From Arcicella lustrica (GTDB lineage: Bacteria > Bacteroidota > Bacteroidia > Cytophagales > Spirosomataceae): a stretch of 64,000 nucleotides of DNA. The stretch covers positions 1 to 64,000 of the forward strand of contig NZ_JAYGIM010000004.1 in the NCBI RefSeq assembly GCF_034930985.1, read 5' to 3'. Position numbers and translations under genes: made by a program. Shown here piece by piece: positions 18,017-27,984 of this stretch. Numbering within the stretch: position 1 is the stretch's first letter; each line of letters opens with the position of its first letter. Below the pieces are notes generated by a model, which saw only the letters and a program-made list of their open reading frames with translations, was not told the origin of the DNA and searched no databases.

Positions 18017-19015
18017 TTACCAAGCCATTCTTGGCAGTGGACTTACATCTTGTGTACAAAACTCGCCTTTTTCAGCTTTGAAATGTGCCGCCATCGCTAT
18101 CATTCCTGCATTATCGGTACAATATTGAAAAGCTGGAATATAAACATTCCAATTTTCAGCCTCTCCCATTTTCTGCAATTCCGTTCTTAAACCAGAATTT
18201 GCCGAAACACCACCAGCAATCGCAATTTCTTTGATTTTATACTGTTTAGCTGCTTTTTTGAGTTTCTGTAATAATATTTTAATCAAAGTGGCTTGCATCG
18301 AAGCACAAATATCTGCCAAATTTTCTTCAACGAAATTGGCATTTTTCTTTGTTTCTTTCTGTAAGAAATACAAAAATGAAGTTTTAATTCCTGAGAAAGA
18401 GTAATTCAATCCCTGCATTTCTACCATCGGAAACGGAAAACGTTCTGAATTTCCTTCTTTAGCGTACTTGTCAATTAAAGGACCACCCGGATAAGGTAAA
18501 TTCAATAATTTAGCGGTTTTATCAAACGCTTCTCCTACGGCATCGTCTTGGGTTTCACCGATTACTTCCATTTCTAAAGGCGAACGCACAAATACAATTT
18601 GTGTGTGTCCTCCGCTTACTGTCAAGCATAAAAACGGAAAATTGGGTTTGGGTTCATCAATAAAATGTGCTAAAACATGGGCTTGCATGTGGTGAACATC
18701 AATTAAAGGAATATTCAAACCCATCGCCAAAGCCTTGGCAAACGAAGTACCCACTAATAATGAACCTAAAAGGCCAGGTCCACGAGTAAAAGCAATGGCA
18801 TTTAGGTCATTTTTTGTTATCTTCGCTCTTTCAAGTGCCTCTGCCACAACAGGTACAATATGTTGTTGATGTGCACGACTAGCTAATTCGGGAACAACCC
18901 CGCCCCATTTTGTATGGATAGCTTGGCTTGCTACAATGTTGGAACAAATTTTGCCGTTGATAATTACAGCTGCTGAGCTGTCATCACATGATGATTCGAT
19001 TGCTAAGATTGTCAT
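18017..19015 (-). CDS. tsaD: tRNA N6-adenosine threonylcarbamoyltransferase
   Basis: 332 aa. Transfers the threonylcarbamoyl group to A37 of ANN-decoding tRNAs, in a complex with TsaB/TsaE (not in this window). It starts with the family signature LAIESSCDDSSAAV, has metal ligands His109 and His113 (HMQAH), TRGPGLLGSLLVG, the phosphate-binding SGGHTQIV and the C-terminal IAGGVSANSGLR. Length is typical and all key residues are present. A TATCTTTG box at 19023-19030 on the minus strand matches the Bacteroidota -7 element and would give an almost leaderless mRNA. Divergent from the TamB-like gene. Confidence 0.97.
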   Translation of the reverse strand: MTILAIESSCDDSSAAVIINGKICSNIVASQAIHTKWGGVVPELASRAHQQHIVPVVAEALERAKITKNDLNAIAFTRGPGLLGSLLVGTSFAKALAMGLNIPLIDVHHMQAHVLAHFIDEPKPNFPFLCLTVSGGHTQIVFVRSPLEMEVIGETQDDAVGEAFDKTAKLLNLPYPGGPLIDKYAKEGNSERFPFPMVEMQGLNYSFSGIKTSFLYFLQKETKKNANFVEENLADICASMQATLIKILLQKLKKAAKQYKIKEIAIAGGVSANSGLRTELQKMGEAENWNVYIPAFQYCTDNAGMIAMAAHFKAEKGEFCTQDVSPLPRMAW

Positions 19016-19135
19016 AATAATGCAAAGATAATGAATGCTAGTTGATAGAACACAGTGAAAACAATACCTTAGCGCTTCTGTGATAGGCTTTTGTCTGATT
19101 TTTTCCAGTCAACATAATTTCTATAGTAAAAATAA

Positions 19136-22100
19136 ATGTTCATAAAGGTTTCTAAAATATTGACAAAAATAATCCTCTACACTGTTGTGGGTTTATTATT
19201 GTTGGCTGTTTTAGGCTCTTTAGCACTTAGAAGTTCCTATTTACAAACCAAGATTGCCCAATATTACGCTCCAAAAATTTCTAAAGCACTTGGCTATCCA
19301 ATCGAAATTGATAAAGTAACCATTCGTTTTTTTGATGAAGCTACACTAGAAGGCGTAAGAGTAAAAGATTATCAGAATCATCAAATGATAGATATTGAAA
19401 AACTAGATTTAGATTTTCAATTGAAAAGTCTTTTACAAGATTCTCTGAAAACGAAATTAGATTATGTAAGATTGTATCATCCAAAAGTTGGTTTAGTGAC
19501 CGACAAAAAGGGTGATTTGAATATTGATGAATTTATTCGTCGTATCAACAGGCTTACGGCTTCTAAACCTGACCCAAACCATAAACCTACGCCATTTATC
19601 ATTGGCGAAGCTGATATTGTGGAAGGTATTTTTAGCATGAATGATGAGTCGGAACCTTATATGAACGATAGAAAATCGTTTGACCATTATCATTTCAAAC
19701 TGCACGAATTAAATGCGCATCTCAAAAACTTCACTTTGATTCGTGATACTGTTACTTTTCAAACTACGCTAAAAGCTTACGACCGCTCTTCTGATTTAAG
19801 AATTAAAACGCTTAAAACGCATTTCTTGATTTCTGATACGCAAATGCGTTTTGATGATTTATTGCTGAAAGTAAATAATTCAGTGGTAAGGAATAATATT
19901 GTCATGTCGTTCAGAAGTCAAAAAGATTTCAAACATTGGAATGCAAAAGTAAGAATGCGTGCCAATTTTGACTCTACCGTGGTTGCGGCAAACGATATTG
20001 CTCGTTTTGTAAACGACATGTATCAGTACAAAGAAATTTATTATCTCAACGGAAAATTTGATGGCACTGTCAATGATTTTAAACTCCAAAATTTCGATTT
20101 GTATTTTGGAGAAAAATCTAAATTAAAAGGCGATTTTGCCTTTAAGGGTTTACCTAATATTCCTAAAACAGACATGAATTTCAACATGCGAAAATCGTAT
20201 GTTTTGGTAACCGATTTAGAAAAATATATTGGCAAAGACCCAGTAAAAGCCATTGAAAAATTTGGGCATATTACCTTTGATGGCACTTTCAAGGGAAGTA
20301 CTTCTAATTTTAAAACGACAGGATTGTTGACTTCTGATTTAGGAAAATCGGACGTGGATGTTGCGATGGTTTTAAAGCCAAACGAAGCTAATTCTACTTA
20401 CAAAGGTTCGTTGAAATTAGAAGATTTTAAACTCGGAAAACTGATTGAAAATGCAGGTTCATTAGGTGATATTTCACTTTCTGGAAAAATCGAAGGCGTT
20501 GGTTTTTCATTGAAAAATGCTAGTTTAAATTTCGACGGAACGGTTAAACAAATAGGTTATAACGACTATAATTACAAAAATATTGACATTAATGGCAAAC
20601 TTGCCAAAGAGCTTTTTGATGGAAGAATTGCCGTAAAGGACACGAATCTTGTGTTGAATGTATTCGGAAAAGTAGATTTACGAAATGGGAAAAGTGACGT
20701 AGATATGCTGGGGAAATTATCGAAGGCGAACCTAAAAAATCTTCATTTCACGAAAGATGATTGGCGAATTTCTACGTTACTTGATATTCAATCGAAAGGA
20801 AAAACCATTGATGATTTAGTTGGGAAAGCTAAATTCATCAACACTTATGTTACGCTAGAGCAACGAAACTTAATTCTTGATTCATTGTACATTACTTCTA
20901 AACTTGATGATAGTACTCGAAAATTAAACATTGAATCAGATTTAGTTAATTTAGATTTTAATGGAAATTTCAAACCTAGCCAAGCTTTTGAAGATTTAAA
21001 AGTACTTGTTGAAGAATATAAAATTTACTTTGTTGGCGACGAAGCTACTCGTAGAGCTTATTATGCTAAAAAGCCATTGACGCCTCCACAGAATTACCAA
21101 ATTGCTTATCAGTTTTATCTCAAAAATTTCGACCCAATTCTTTCATTTTATTATCCAGACGGACATATTTCGAAAAAAACTTGGATAGATGGCACTTTCG
21201 GAATTAGCAATACTTCTACTTTCTCTTTGAGTTCAAAGATTGACACTTTGGTTTTGGGTCAAAAGTATCGTTTCTATCAGTCGGATATAGATTTGAACTC
21301 TTCAAAATTCTATAATACGCCAGAAATATTAGCGTCGTTAATCTTGAACTCTAAAAAACAAAAAATTAGTGTACTTGCGCCAACAGAACAACTTGACATT
21401 GATGCTTCTTGGGCAGATGAAGGCATTAGATTTACCAGTGGTTTAAAACAAGTAGGAACAAGTAATTTAGTAAAACTCAATGGAAATTTGAAGTTTATTC
21501 CAGACGGTATTGCTTTACAGTTCAAACGTTCTAGGCTTCATTTACTTGATCAAGATTGGAACGTTAGTCCCGATAATGCCCTAACAATTATTGGAAATGA
21601 AATCACTGCGAAGGATTTATACTTGAGTAATTTAGAACAATTCATTGCCTTGAACGGAAATGTTTCGGAGGATTCGCTCAAGAACTTAACTTTCCAAGCT
21701 AAAAACTTCAAGCTTGAAACCTTAGCACCCATCGTTTCTTTGAATATGAAAGGCTTGGTAAACGGCGAAGTTGAAGTAAAAAACATTTATAAAAGTATTA
21801 ATCTTGATAGCCATCTGAACATCAAAGATTTGTACTTGGATAATTTTTTAATTGGTAATGTAACAGGCGATGGCGTTTTTGATAACGAAAGACAAATTGT
21901 AGATATTAATTATTCATTAGAGCGTCTTCAAAATCAAGTACTGAGTGTAAGAGGTATTTACGACCCTAAACAAACTGAAAACTCACTTGATTTATTGGCT
22001 ACTTTAAACCAAACAAATCTGCAAATTTTAGAACCTTTTACCAAAGGACTTTTCTCTAAAATTGGTGGAGTTGCGATTGGTAATATCAATATCAAAGGGA

Positions 22101-23656
22101 AACCTTCTCACCCGATTTTAGAAGGAGCAATTGACATTAAAAAGGGTACGCTGTTCTTCGATTACTTAAAATCTGTCTTAAATTTTGAAGATAAAATCAC
22201 TTTTGAACCTGACGAAGTAAGAGCGAAAAGCCTTCGTTTAACCGACGATGAAGGAAATAAAGGAACACTAAAAGGCAGTGTTTTCTTTGACGGTGATAAA
22301 ACTTTTAGTGTAGATTTAAACACGACAATGAATCGTTTTAAAATCTTGAATACCCTCAGAAGAGATAACGATACTTATTACGGAACAGCTTATGCTACAG
22401 GGAAACTCAATTTAAGTGGAACTTTCGATAATCTTAACATTTCTGCCGATTTAAAAAGTGATAGAGGAACAAGATTATACATTCCGCTTGACAAAGCACA
22501 AGATGCGGGAAATCAAGAAGAAATTGAATTCCTCAGTGCAAGAGTAGCCAAAGATTCTTTGAATAAAAGCCAAGCAAAAAATGGCTCAAGTAGCGGTATC
22601 AAAATGGATTTCAATTTTGAAATTACACCCGATGCTTACGGAGAAGTACAATTCGACAAACAAACTGGCGATATTATGCGTGCCAATGGTTCTGGAATTA
22701 TCAATCTAAAAGTAGATACAAGAGGCGGTTTTGATATGACTGGCGATTATAATATTGAACGTGGAGATTATACTTTTACTTTCCAGAATATTATCAATAA
22801 AAAATTTAATATTCAAAGAGGAAGTAAAATTTCATGGTCGGGCAATCCTTATGAAGCTATCGTTGATATTCGTGCCGCTTATACACAAAATTTAAGTTAT
22901 TTGGGTTCCGTAATTGACTCTACTGGAAGAGGCAGAGAATTAAGAAACAAAGCAGATTATACACGCCGTTATCCAGTTGACATTACGATTAATTTAAAAG
23001 ATAGACTTTTACATCCAACGATTTCTTTCAATTTGAAAATGCACGATTATCCACAAAATCCAGATTTCAATTCTGCGGTGACCGCATTTGAAAACAGAAT
23101 GAAAACGGATGACCAGGAATTAAACCGACAAGTAAGTAATGTTTTATTGTTGGGACAAATGGTTTCTCAGACAAATTCAACCGCCTTTGCAACAGTCAAT
23201 TTAGTAAGTAATTTAACAGAATTATTATCGAATCAATTGAGTAATGTTTTCTCTAAAATTGACCAAAACCTAAACGTCGATTTATCATTAAACGGAAACG
23301 GCTTGAATCAAGATTTGATTAATAATTTACAGCTTAGACTTTCATACAATTTCAACGACCGCTTCAGAATTACAAGAAGTGGCGGTTTTACAACGGCTAC
23401 CAATCAAACCAATGCCCAATCACTTATTGGCGACTGGGCATTGGAATGGTTTATTACCAAAGACGGAAGTTTGAGATTTAAGACTTATAACAGAAACTTA
23501 CAAACTTCAATCTTGGGAGCTTTAAATACTTATCAAACCTTTACTTCTGGCGGAGCAAGTTTGCTGTACACCAAAAGCTTCAATTACTTATTTTTAAATA
23601 GAAAGAAGGCTAAAAACCCACTTGCTGAATCGAACGAACCAATCGTTAATCCATAG
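19136..23656 (+). CDS. TamB-like translocation/assembly module protein
   Basis: 1506 aa. One N-terminal membrane helix (residues ~8-30, ILYTVVGLLLLAVLGSLAL), an AsmA-like start (YPIEIDKVTIRFFDEATLEGV), about 1000 residues of repeated short beta strands and the TamB/DUF490 domain in the last ~450 residues (GDYNIERGDYTFTFQN, IDLRAAYT-type strands, LLGQM). Proteins of this class span the periplasm as a hydrophobic groove and help move lipids or outer-membrane proteins. In Bacteroidota a large TamB next to tsaD is a common arrangement as far as I recall. No TamA/BamA neighbour here. Monocistronic. Confidence 0.88.
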   Translation: MFIKVSKILTKIILYTVVGLLLLAVLGSLALRSSYLQTKIAQYYAPKISKALGYPIEIDKVTIRFFDEATLEGVRVKDYQNHQMIDIEKLDLDFQLKSLLQDSLKTKLDYVRLYHPKVGLVTDKKGDLNIDEFIRRINRLTASKPDPNHKPTPFIIGEADIVEGIFSMNDESEPYMNDRKSFDHYHFKLHELNAHLKNFTLIRDTVTFQTTLKAYDRSSDLRIKTLKTHFLISDTQMRFDDLLLKVNNSVVRNNIVMSFRSQKDFKHWNAKVRMRANFDSTVVAANDIARFVNDMYQYKEIYYLNGKFDGTVNDFKLQNFDLYFGEKSKLKGDFAFKGLPNIPKTDMNFNMRKSYVLVTDLEKYIGKDPVKAIEKFGHITFDGTFKGSTSNFKTTGLLTSDLGKSDVDVAMVLKPNEANSTYKGSLKLEDFKLGKLIENAGSLGDISLSGKIEGVGFSLKNASLNFDGTVKQIGYNDYNYKNIDINGKLAKELFDGRIAVKDTNLVLNVFGKVDLRNGKSDVDMLGKLSKANLKNLHFTKDDWRISTLLDIQSKGKTIDDLVGKAKFINTYVTLEQRNLILDSLYITSKLDDSTRKLNIESDLVNLDFNGNFKPSQAFEDLKVLVEEYKIYFVGDEATRRAYYAKKPLTPPQNYQIAYQFYLKNFDPILSFYYPDGHISKKTWIDGTFGISNTSTFSLSSKIDTLVLGQKYRFYQSDIDLNSSKFYNTPEILASLILNSKKQKISVLAPTEQLDIDASWADEGIRFTSGLKQVGTSNLVKLNGNLKFIPDGIALQFKRSRLHLLDQDWNVSPDNALTIIGNEITAKDLYLSNLEQFIALNGNVSEDSLKNLTFQAKNFKLETLAPIVSLNMKGLVNGEVEVKNIYKSINLDSHLNIKDLYLDNFLIGNVTGDGVFDNERQIVDINYSLERLQNQVLSVRGIYDPKQTENSLDLLATLNQTNLQILEPFTKGLFSKIGGVAIGNINIKGKPSHPILEGAIDIKKGTLFFDYLKSVLNFEDKITFEPDEVRAKSLRLTDDEGNKGTLKGSVFFDGDKTFSVDLNTTMNRFKILNTLRRDNDTYYGTAYATGKLNLSGTFDNLNISADLKSDRGTRLYIPLDKAQDAGNQEEIEFLSARVAKDSLNKSQAKNGSSSGIKMDFNFEITPDAYGEVQFDKQTGDIMRANGSGIINLKVDTRGGFDMTGDYNIERGDYTFTFQNIINKKFNIQRGSKISWSGNPYEAIVDIRAAYTQNLSYLGSVIDSTGRGRELRNKADYTRRYPVDITINLKDRLLHPTISFNLKMHDYPQNPDFNSAVTAFENRMKTDDQELNRQVSNVLLLGQMVSQTNSTAFATVNLVSNLTELLSNQLSNVFSKIDQNLNVDLSLNGNGLNQDLINNLQLRLSYNFNDRFRITRSGGFTTATNQTNAQSLIGDWALEWFITKDGSLRFKTYNRNLQTSILGALNTYQTFTSGGASLLYTKSFNYLFLNRKKAKNPLAESNEPIVNP

Positions 23657-23684
23657 AGAATTTCTTCACATTTTCAACGCAACC

Positions 23685-24449
23685 TCAAATTTCACCTTCA
23701 AAAACTCTCACAGCTGGGCCTATCAAAAAGACATTTTGATAGCCATTTTCAGTACGTTCAAATTCTATTCTTAGTTGCCCTCCCATTACTTTAATATCCA
23801 CAAATTTATCAAAGCCCAAACGAATATTAGCTGAAATAGCACAAGCTGTCACTCCTGTTCCACAGGCATAGGTTTCATCTTCTACACCACGCTCATAAGT
23901 TCTTACAGCCAAAGCATTTTCGCCCGTTACTTCCACAAAATTCACATTTGTTCCACCTTTACTTACAAAAGGTTCTCCGTAACGTATAGCCTTTCCAGTA
24001 CTGTAAACATCGTAATTTTGTAAATCATTTACATAAGTAACATAATGAGGCGAGCCAGTATTCATAAAATCGTAATCAGTTGTTTCCTCAATATTATTCA
24101 CATCAATCATTTTCAGTGAAATTACTTCTTTTGTTACTTTCGCTTCGTGTTCTCCATCTACGGCAATAAAAACGGTAGAATCTCCAATAATGCCCAAATC
24201 ATGAGCAAACCGAACTAAACATCTACCACCATTTCCACACATCGAACCCTCGGTACCATCAGAATTAAAGTAAACCATTTTAAAATCATAGCTTTCCGCT
24301 TCTTGTAAAAGCATTAAACCATCAGCACCAACCCCAAAACGACGATGACATAAACTGGCAATAAACTCCTGTGAAATTGGGAAAGATTTTGAACGGTCAT
24401 CAACCACTACAAAATCGTTTCCAGTACCTTGATATTTATAAAATTTCAT
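23685..24449 (-). CDS. dapF: Diaminopimelate epimerase
   Basis: 254 aa. Interconverts LL- and meso-diaminopimelate for lysine and peptidoglycan synthesis, without cofactor. The two catalytic cysteines are present: Cys71 (GSMCGNGGRC) and Cys196 (YACGTGVTACA). N-terminal KFYKYQGTGNDFVVVDD is the family signature. It lies 36 bp after the DinB-like gene on the same strand, so the two are probably co-transcribed. It converges with the TamB-like gene, with 28 bp between stops and no clear terminator. Confidence 0.96.
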   Translation of the reverse strand: MKFYKYQGTGNDFVVVDDRSKSFPISQEFIASLCHRRFGVGADGLMLLQEAESYDFKMVYFNSDGTEGSMCGNGGRCLVRFAHDLGIIGDSTVFIAVDGEHEAKVTKEVISLKMIDVNNIEETTDYDFMNTGSPHYVTYVNDLQNYDVYSTGKAIRYGEPFVSKGGTNVNFVEVTGENALAVRTYERGVEDETYACGTGVTACAISANIRLGFDKFVDIKVMGGQLRIEFERTENGYQNVFLIGPAVRVFEGEI

Positions 24450-24485
24450 CTTAATAATTATTCAAAACTTTAAACGCCTTAATTT

Positions 24486-25007
24486 TTACCCAATATTATA
24501 TCGCTCTTTTAATATATTCAAATGATGTCGCTCATGTCCAGCAATCATCCAAACCAAAGCTCTTGCCGAAACTGCATGTCCATTCGCTATTCCAAGCCTT
24601 GAAGCTACCTCTTCTGAAAACGATGAAAACAATGCGATAGAACTTTTTCTTACTAAACGATACTGTTCTAATAAAGATTCAAAAGGAATTTCATTAAAAT
24701 GTGACGCATCCATGTATTCATTTTCATCGAAACCAGGTAAAGATTGTTTTTCACCTCTTGCAATACACAAAGCACGATAGCCAAAAATGCGTTCCGTATC
24801 TGTAAGATGACCTAAAATTTGCTGTGGAGTCCACTTCCCAACAGCATATTGATACTTTTTTTGCTCTTCAGACAAATTTTTATAGATTTTTTTTACAAGA
24901 CTTTCTTGCGCCATAAGTACATCAATAACATTTTGACTTTCAACCTTTTCTATATAAAAAGAAAAATACTTATCATCAGGAAACTCGTTTTCAAAAGGTT
25001 TTCTCAT
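24486..25007 (-). CDS. DinB-superfamily (YfiT/DinB-fold) metal-binding protein
   Basis: 173 aa. Four-helix-bundle fold with the three expected histidine ligands: HLTDTERIFGYRAL (~80) and GHERHHLNIL (~155). Members include thiol-dependent transferases and many uncharacterised Bacteroidota proteins; the reaction here is unknown. Upstream of dapF on the same strand, 36 bp apart. A TACCTTTG box on the minus strand at 25031-25038 is a good -7 element for this two-gene unit. Confidence 0.85.
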   Translation of the reverse strand: MRKPFENEFPDDKYFSFYIEKVESQNVIDVLMAQESLVKKIYKNLSEEQKKYQYAVGKWTPQQILGHLTDTERIFGYRALCIARGEKQSLPGFDENEYMDASHFNEIPFESLLEQYRLVRKSSIALFSSFSEEVASRLGIANGHAVSARALVWMIAGHERHHLNILKERYNIG

Positions 25008-25037
25008 ATATTTTTTTGATTTTTTTTTGACAAAGGT

Positions 25038-25068
25038 ATTGCATTCTAAAATAAAACGACTAATTTTG
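25038..25068 (+). promoter_or_regulatory. Promoter of tRNA-Asp
   Basis: ATTG at 25038-25041 and TAATTTTG at 25061-25068 (19-bp spacer) fit the Bacteroidota -33/-7 pattern, about 60 bp upstream of the tRNA. It overlaps the minus-strand -7 box of the dinB-dapF unit at 25031-25038. Confidence 0.55.
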
Positions 25069-25128
25069 CATCACAATAACACAACGACATAACAACACAA
25101 AGTTAAGAAGTTGTTAAATTGTAAAAAA

Positions 25129-25205
25129 GGTTTGGTAGTTCAGTTGGTTAGAATACATGCCTGTCACGCATGGGGTCGCGGGTTCGAGTCCCGTCCAGAC
25201 CGCCA
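25129..25205 (+). tRNA. tRNA-Asp (anticodon GTC)
   Basis: A full cloverleaf can be folded: acceptor GGTTTGG / CCAGACC (one G.U), D-arm with AGTTGGTTAGAAT, anticodon stem CATGC / GCATG with loop CTGTCAC (anticodon GTC), variable GGGTC, and T-arm GCGGG-TTCGAGT-CCCGT. The discriminator base is G at 25202 and CCA (25203-25205) is encoded. GTC decodes Asp GAC/GAU. Confidence 0.97.
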
Positions 25206-25208
25206 ATT

Positions 25209-25243
25209 AAAAGTCTCATAATCATTGATTGTGAGACTTTTTT
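25209..25243 (+). terminator. Terminator of tRNA-Asp
   Basis: AAAAGTCTCA (25209-25218) pairs with TGAGACTTTT (25232-25241) and the T-run continues to 25243; the inner bases also pair partly (AATCA / TGATT). It starts 4 bp after the CCA end. Confidence 0.9.
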
Positions 25244-25406
25244 GTTTACACTGCTTTATGTTACAATAAATTCAAATCAATACTTCATCGCTGTTTTTAT
25301 TTAAATTCTACTTTGTATCAGAATTCAATTTTTAAAAAATAATCCTAACTTTTCTGTAGCAAACCTTAGAAAGATTAATTTTATTTCTCCATATCAAAAG
25401 GTAGCA

Positions 25407-25970
25407 ATGAATTTAGATAAGATTATTGACGCAATTTTCGAATTACCAGAGGAATCAAAAAATGCTCTTAAAGAAAGTATTACCAAAGTTGCCTATCCAA
25501 AAGGTCATATTCTATTGAAAGCCGACAAAATTGAGCCTACTATTTACTTTATCAAAAAGGGAATCGTGAGGGCATTTATTAACCAAAGTGACAAGGAAAT
25601 TACTTTTTGGTTTGGGAAAGAAGGTGAAACGGTTATTTCTATGAAAAGTTATGTTGATAATCAAAATGGATATGAAAATATTGAACTTTTGGAAGACTGT
25701 GAATTCTATGAGTTAAAGAAAAGCAACTTGCAAAAGTTATTCAAGAAGGACATAAACATTGCAAATTTTGGTAGAAGGTTCGCTGAAAAAGAACTTATCA
25801 AAACGGAAGAAAGATTAATTCATAGACAATTTAAAACTGCCTCAGAAAGATATAGTAGTTTATTAAAAGACAGTCCTGATTTAATCCAAAGAGTTCAACT
25901 AGGTCATATTGCATCTTACCTTGGCATCACACAAGTAAGCCTAAGCAGAATAAGAGCAACAATAAGGTAG
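25407..25970 (+). CDS. Crp/Fnr-family transcriptional regulator
   Basis: 187 aa. The N-terminal cyclic-nucleotide-binding-like jelly roll (residues ~20-115, GHILLKADKIEPTIYFIKKG, WFGKEGETV) is followed by a dimer helix and a C-terminal helix-turn-helix (QLGHIASYLGITQVSLSRIR, ~165-185). There are no cysteines for an Fnr-type [4Fe-4S] cluster and no clear cAMP pocket, so the signal is unknown. It is the short, C-terminally trimmed form common in Bacteroidota. The SMR exporter follows 77 bp downstream on the same strand and is the likely target. Confidence 0.88.
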   Translation: MNLDKIIDAIFELPEESKNALKESITKVAYPKGHILLKADKIEPTIYFIKKGIVRAFINQSDKEITFWFGKEGETVISMKSYVDNQNGYENIELLEDCEFYELKKSNLQKLFKKDINIANFGRRFAEKELIKTEERLIHRQFKTASERYSSLLKDSPDLIQRVQLGHIASYLGITQVSLSRIRATIR

Positions 25971-26047
25971 CAGTAATTCGTTTTTTATCATTTGTAAAAT
26001 TTTTATTTGACTCACTTCAAGAACTTTGTCCCATAAAAACAAAGGAT

Positions 26048-26374
26048 ATGAACTGGATTATTTTGATTATTGCTGGGTTATTTGAAGTAGCCTTTGCTTC
26101 ATGTTTAGGAAAAGCCAAGGAAGCTACAGGAAACGATGTTTATTGGTGGTATGGTGGTTTTGTTGTTACAATGACCATCAGTATGTTACTTCTTCTAAAA
26201 GCTACACAAACATTACCGATTGGAACTGCCTACACTGTTTGGACAGGAATTGGTGCTGTGGGAACTGTTCTCATGGGCATTTTTTTATTTAAAGACCCCA
26301 TAAATTTTTGGAGATTATTTTTTATTACAACATTGGTCGGTTCTATAATTGGCTTGAAATCAGTATCTCATTAG
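26048..26374 (+). CDS. Small multidrug resistance (SMR) family exporter, SugE/Gdx-like
   Basis: 108 aa, four transmembrane helices, functioning as a dual-topology dimer in the inner membrane. The essential membrane-embedded Glu is in TM1 (IIAGLFEVAFA, Glu13), followed by the family GKAKEATG loop and WTGIGAVGTVLMGI in TM3. The wording of TM1 and TM3 is closer to SugE/Gdx (guanidinium/H+ antiport, quaternary ammonium export) than to EmrE. I see no guanidine riboswitch in the short leader; control by the upstream Crp-like gene is more likely. Confidence 0.9.
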   Translation: MNWIILIIAGLFEVAFASCLGKAKEATGNDVYWWYGGFVVTMTISMLLLLKATQTLPIGTAYTVWTGIGAVGTVLMGIFLFKDPINFWRLFFITTLVGSIIGLKSVSH

Positions 26375-26519
26375 CGATTTCTTTTATTCTTTTCTAAGAT
26401 ATTTACAATAAAAGCTGTTCGTAGAATCTTGAATTTACAAAATTTTAAACGAACAGCTTCTAAAAAATAGGTGTAGAATTTTAATTAATCACATCTCAAT
26501 AATAAACAATAATGATTCT

Positions 26520-27941
26520 TTAGTTATAGCCATTATTTTGAGTAATAGCTGAATTTTGTGAACGCACAATTTGTGGGATTGGTAATAACAATTTGTCGTT
26601 TGTAATGGCTTTGCCTTTAGTTGCTAATAATGAAACAGCTCTACTGTTTCTTTTCAAGTCAAACCAACGATGAAATTCTAATGCTAATTCTGTTCTACGC
26701 TCATGTTCGATGGCTAAATTCAAGGTTGTATAAGCGGCTGGATAATTGGGTTCACCAAATTTTGGCAAACCTGCTCTACTTCTAACCAAGTTCAAATAAC
26801 TCGCATCTCCTGTTGCTTCTGATAGCATCAATAGCACATCAGCATAGCGTAAAACCATGAAATTATTATTCGACAATGGATTTCCTCCGCCCAATACTGC
26901 ATTGGTATGAACCCATTTGATAGGATATTTCTGCGCAATGAAAGTATTTCCATTGTTATAACCCAAAGCAATTGATAAATCTCTGCGTGGGTCATTATTT
27001 TCATATTCGTTGTACAAATCGTCGGTTACTTGGTTCATGCCAGAGCCATAAAATCCTAAGAAATTATTATTTGGATAAAATGTTTGATAATATCTACTGT
27101 ATGGACTTGATACTGAACCGCCTTGATATTGAATCTCAAAAATTGATTCTTTGGTGTTTTTTACATTTGGTCCCCAAAGACTAGCATAACTTGGCAATAA
27201 TGCGTATTGATTACTGTTATATACTTCTTTCAATACTGTAGCGGCTGAAGTTTTATCCCCAATCGTTAAATACACTTTTCCCAATAAAGTTTGTGCTGCT
27301 CCTTTTGAAGCTCTACCGATTTTTGCACTTGGAATCGCTGAAGCCAAAGGCAATTTATCAATAGCAAAAAGTAAATCTTTTTTGATTTGTTCATACACCG
27401 CTGCTTGTGGCGAACGAAGAACAGCATAAGCTTCAGTACCTGTCAATGGTGTTGTTACGATTGGTAAATCGCCCCAAGTTTGTACCATATTAAAATAATA
27501 CAAAGCTCTTAAAAATTGCATCTGGGCTTTTACTTCATCTTTATAAGCAGTACTTAGGCTGGCACCTTCTATTTTATTCAAAACAATATTAGTACTGAAA
27601 ATTGCTTTGTAATAATCTTGCCAAAATTGGTAAACCATCGTATTGGTCGTCATTAAAGAGTAATCTTTAAACTGCCATTTATCAGCCTGAATCCCCGAAA
27701 TATTAAACATAATGGCATTATCGCTCATTTGTTCATTCACGTATGAAACAGGTCCTTCTGGATGATAAACCGTATAAAGCGTAGCATAAGCTGAGTTTAC
27801 AGCTAATTCAAAATCATCAGTTGTTTTAAAATTATCGGCGGTTGCATTTGAAATGGGCGCTAATTCTAAGAAAGAATCACCACAACTTATTGCCGTTAAA
27901 CTAATGGCAAGCAGGAAGCATAATTGTTTTATTTTTTTCAT
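26520..27941 (-). CDS. SusD/RagB-family surface lipoprotein (ECF-regulated locus)
   Basis: 474 aa from the ATG at 27941 (a longer frame opens at 28007 but would overlap susC and bury the signal peptide; ATG at 27947 is also possible). Lipobox Cys20 (LTAISC-GDS), then FLELAPIS. SusD-type helices and the closing LAIEHERRTELALEFHRWFDLKRN and LPIPQIVRSQNSAITQNNGYN are present. Partner lid of the SusC encoded 43 bp upstream. Nothing further belongs to the operon downstream: no enzymes, which leaves the substrate unknown. Confidence 0.93.
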   Translation of the reverse strand: MKKIKQLCFLLAISLTAISCGDSFLELAPISNATADNFKTTDDFELAVNSAYATLYTVYHPEGPVSYVNEQMSDNAIMFNISGIQADKWQFKDYSLMTTNTMVYQFWQDYYKAIFSTNIVLNKIEGASLSTAYKDEVKAQMQFLRALYYFNMVQTWGDLPIVTTPLTGTEAYAVLRSPQAAVYEQIKKDLLFAIDKLPLASAIPSAKIGRASKGAAQTLLGKVYLTIGDKTSAATVLKEVYNSNQYALLPSYASLWGPNVKNTKESIFEIQYQGGSVSSPYSRYYQTFYPNNNFLGFYGSGMNQVTDDLYNEYENNDPRRDLSIALGYNNGNTFIAQKYPIKWVHTNAVLGGGNPLSNNNFMVLRYADVLLMLSEATGDASYLNLVRSRAGLPKFGEPNYPAAYTTLNLAIEHERRTELALEFHRWFDLKRNSRAVSLLATKGKAITNDKLLLPIPQIVRSQNSAITQNNGYN

Positions 27942-27984
27942 CGTCATATGTCTTTTTGAGGTTTCTTCAAACCAAAATATCTTC

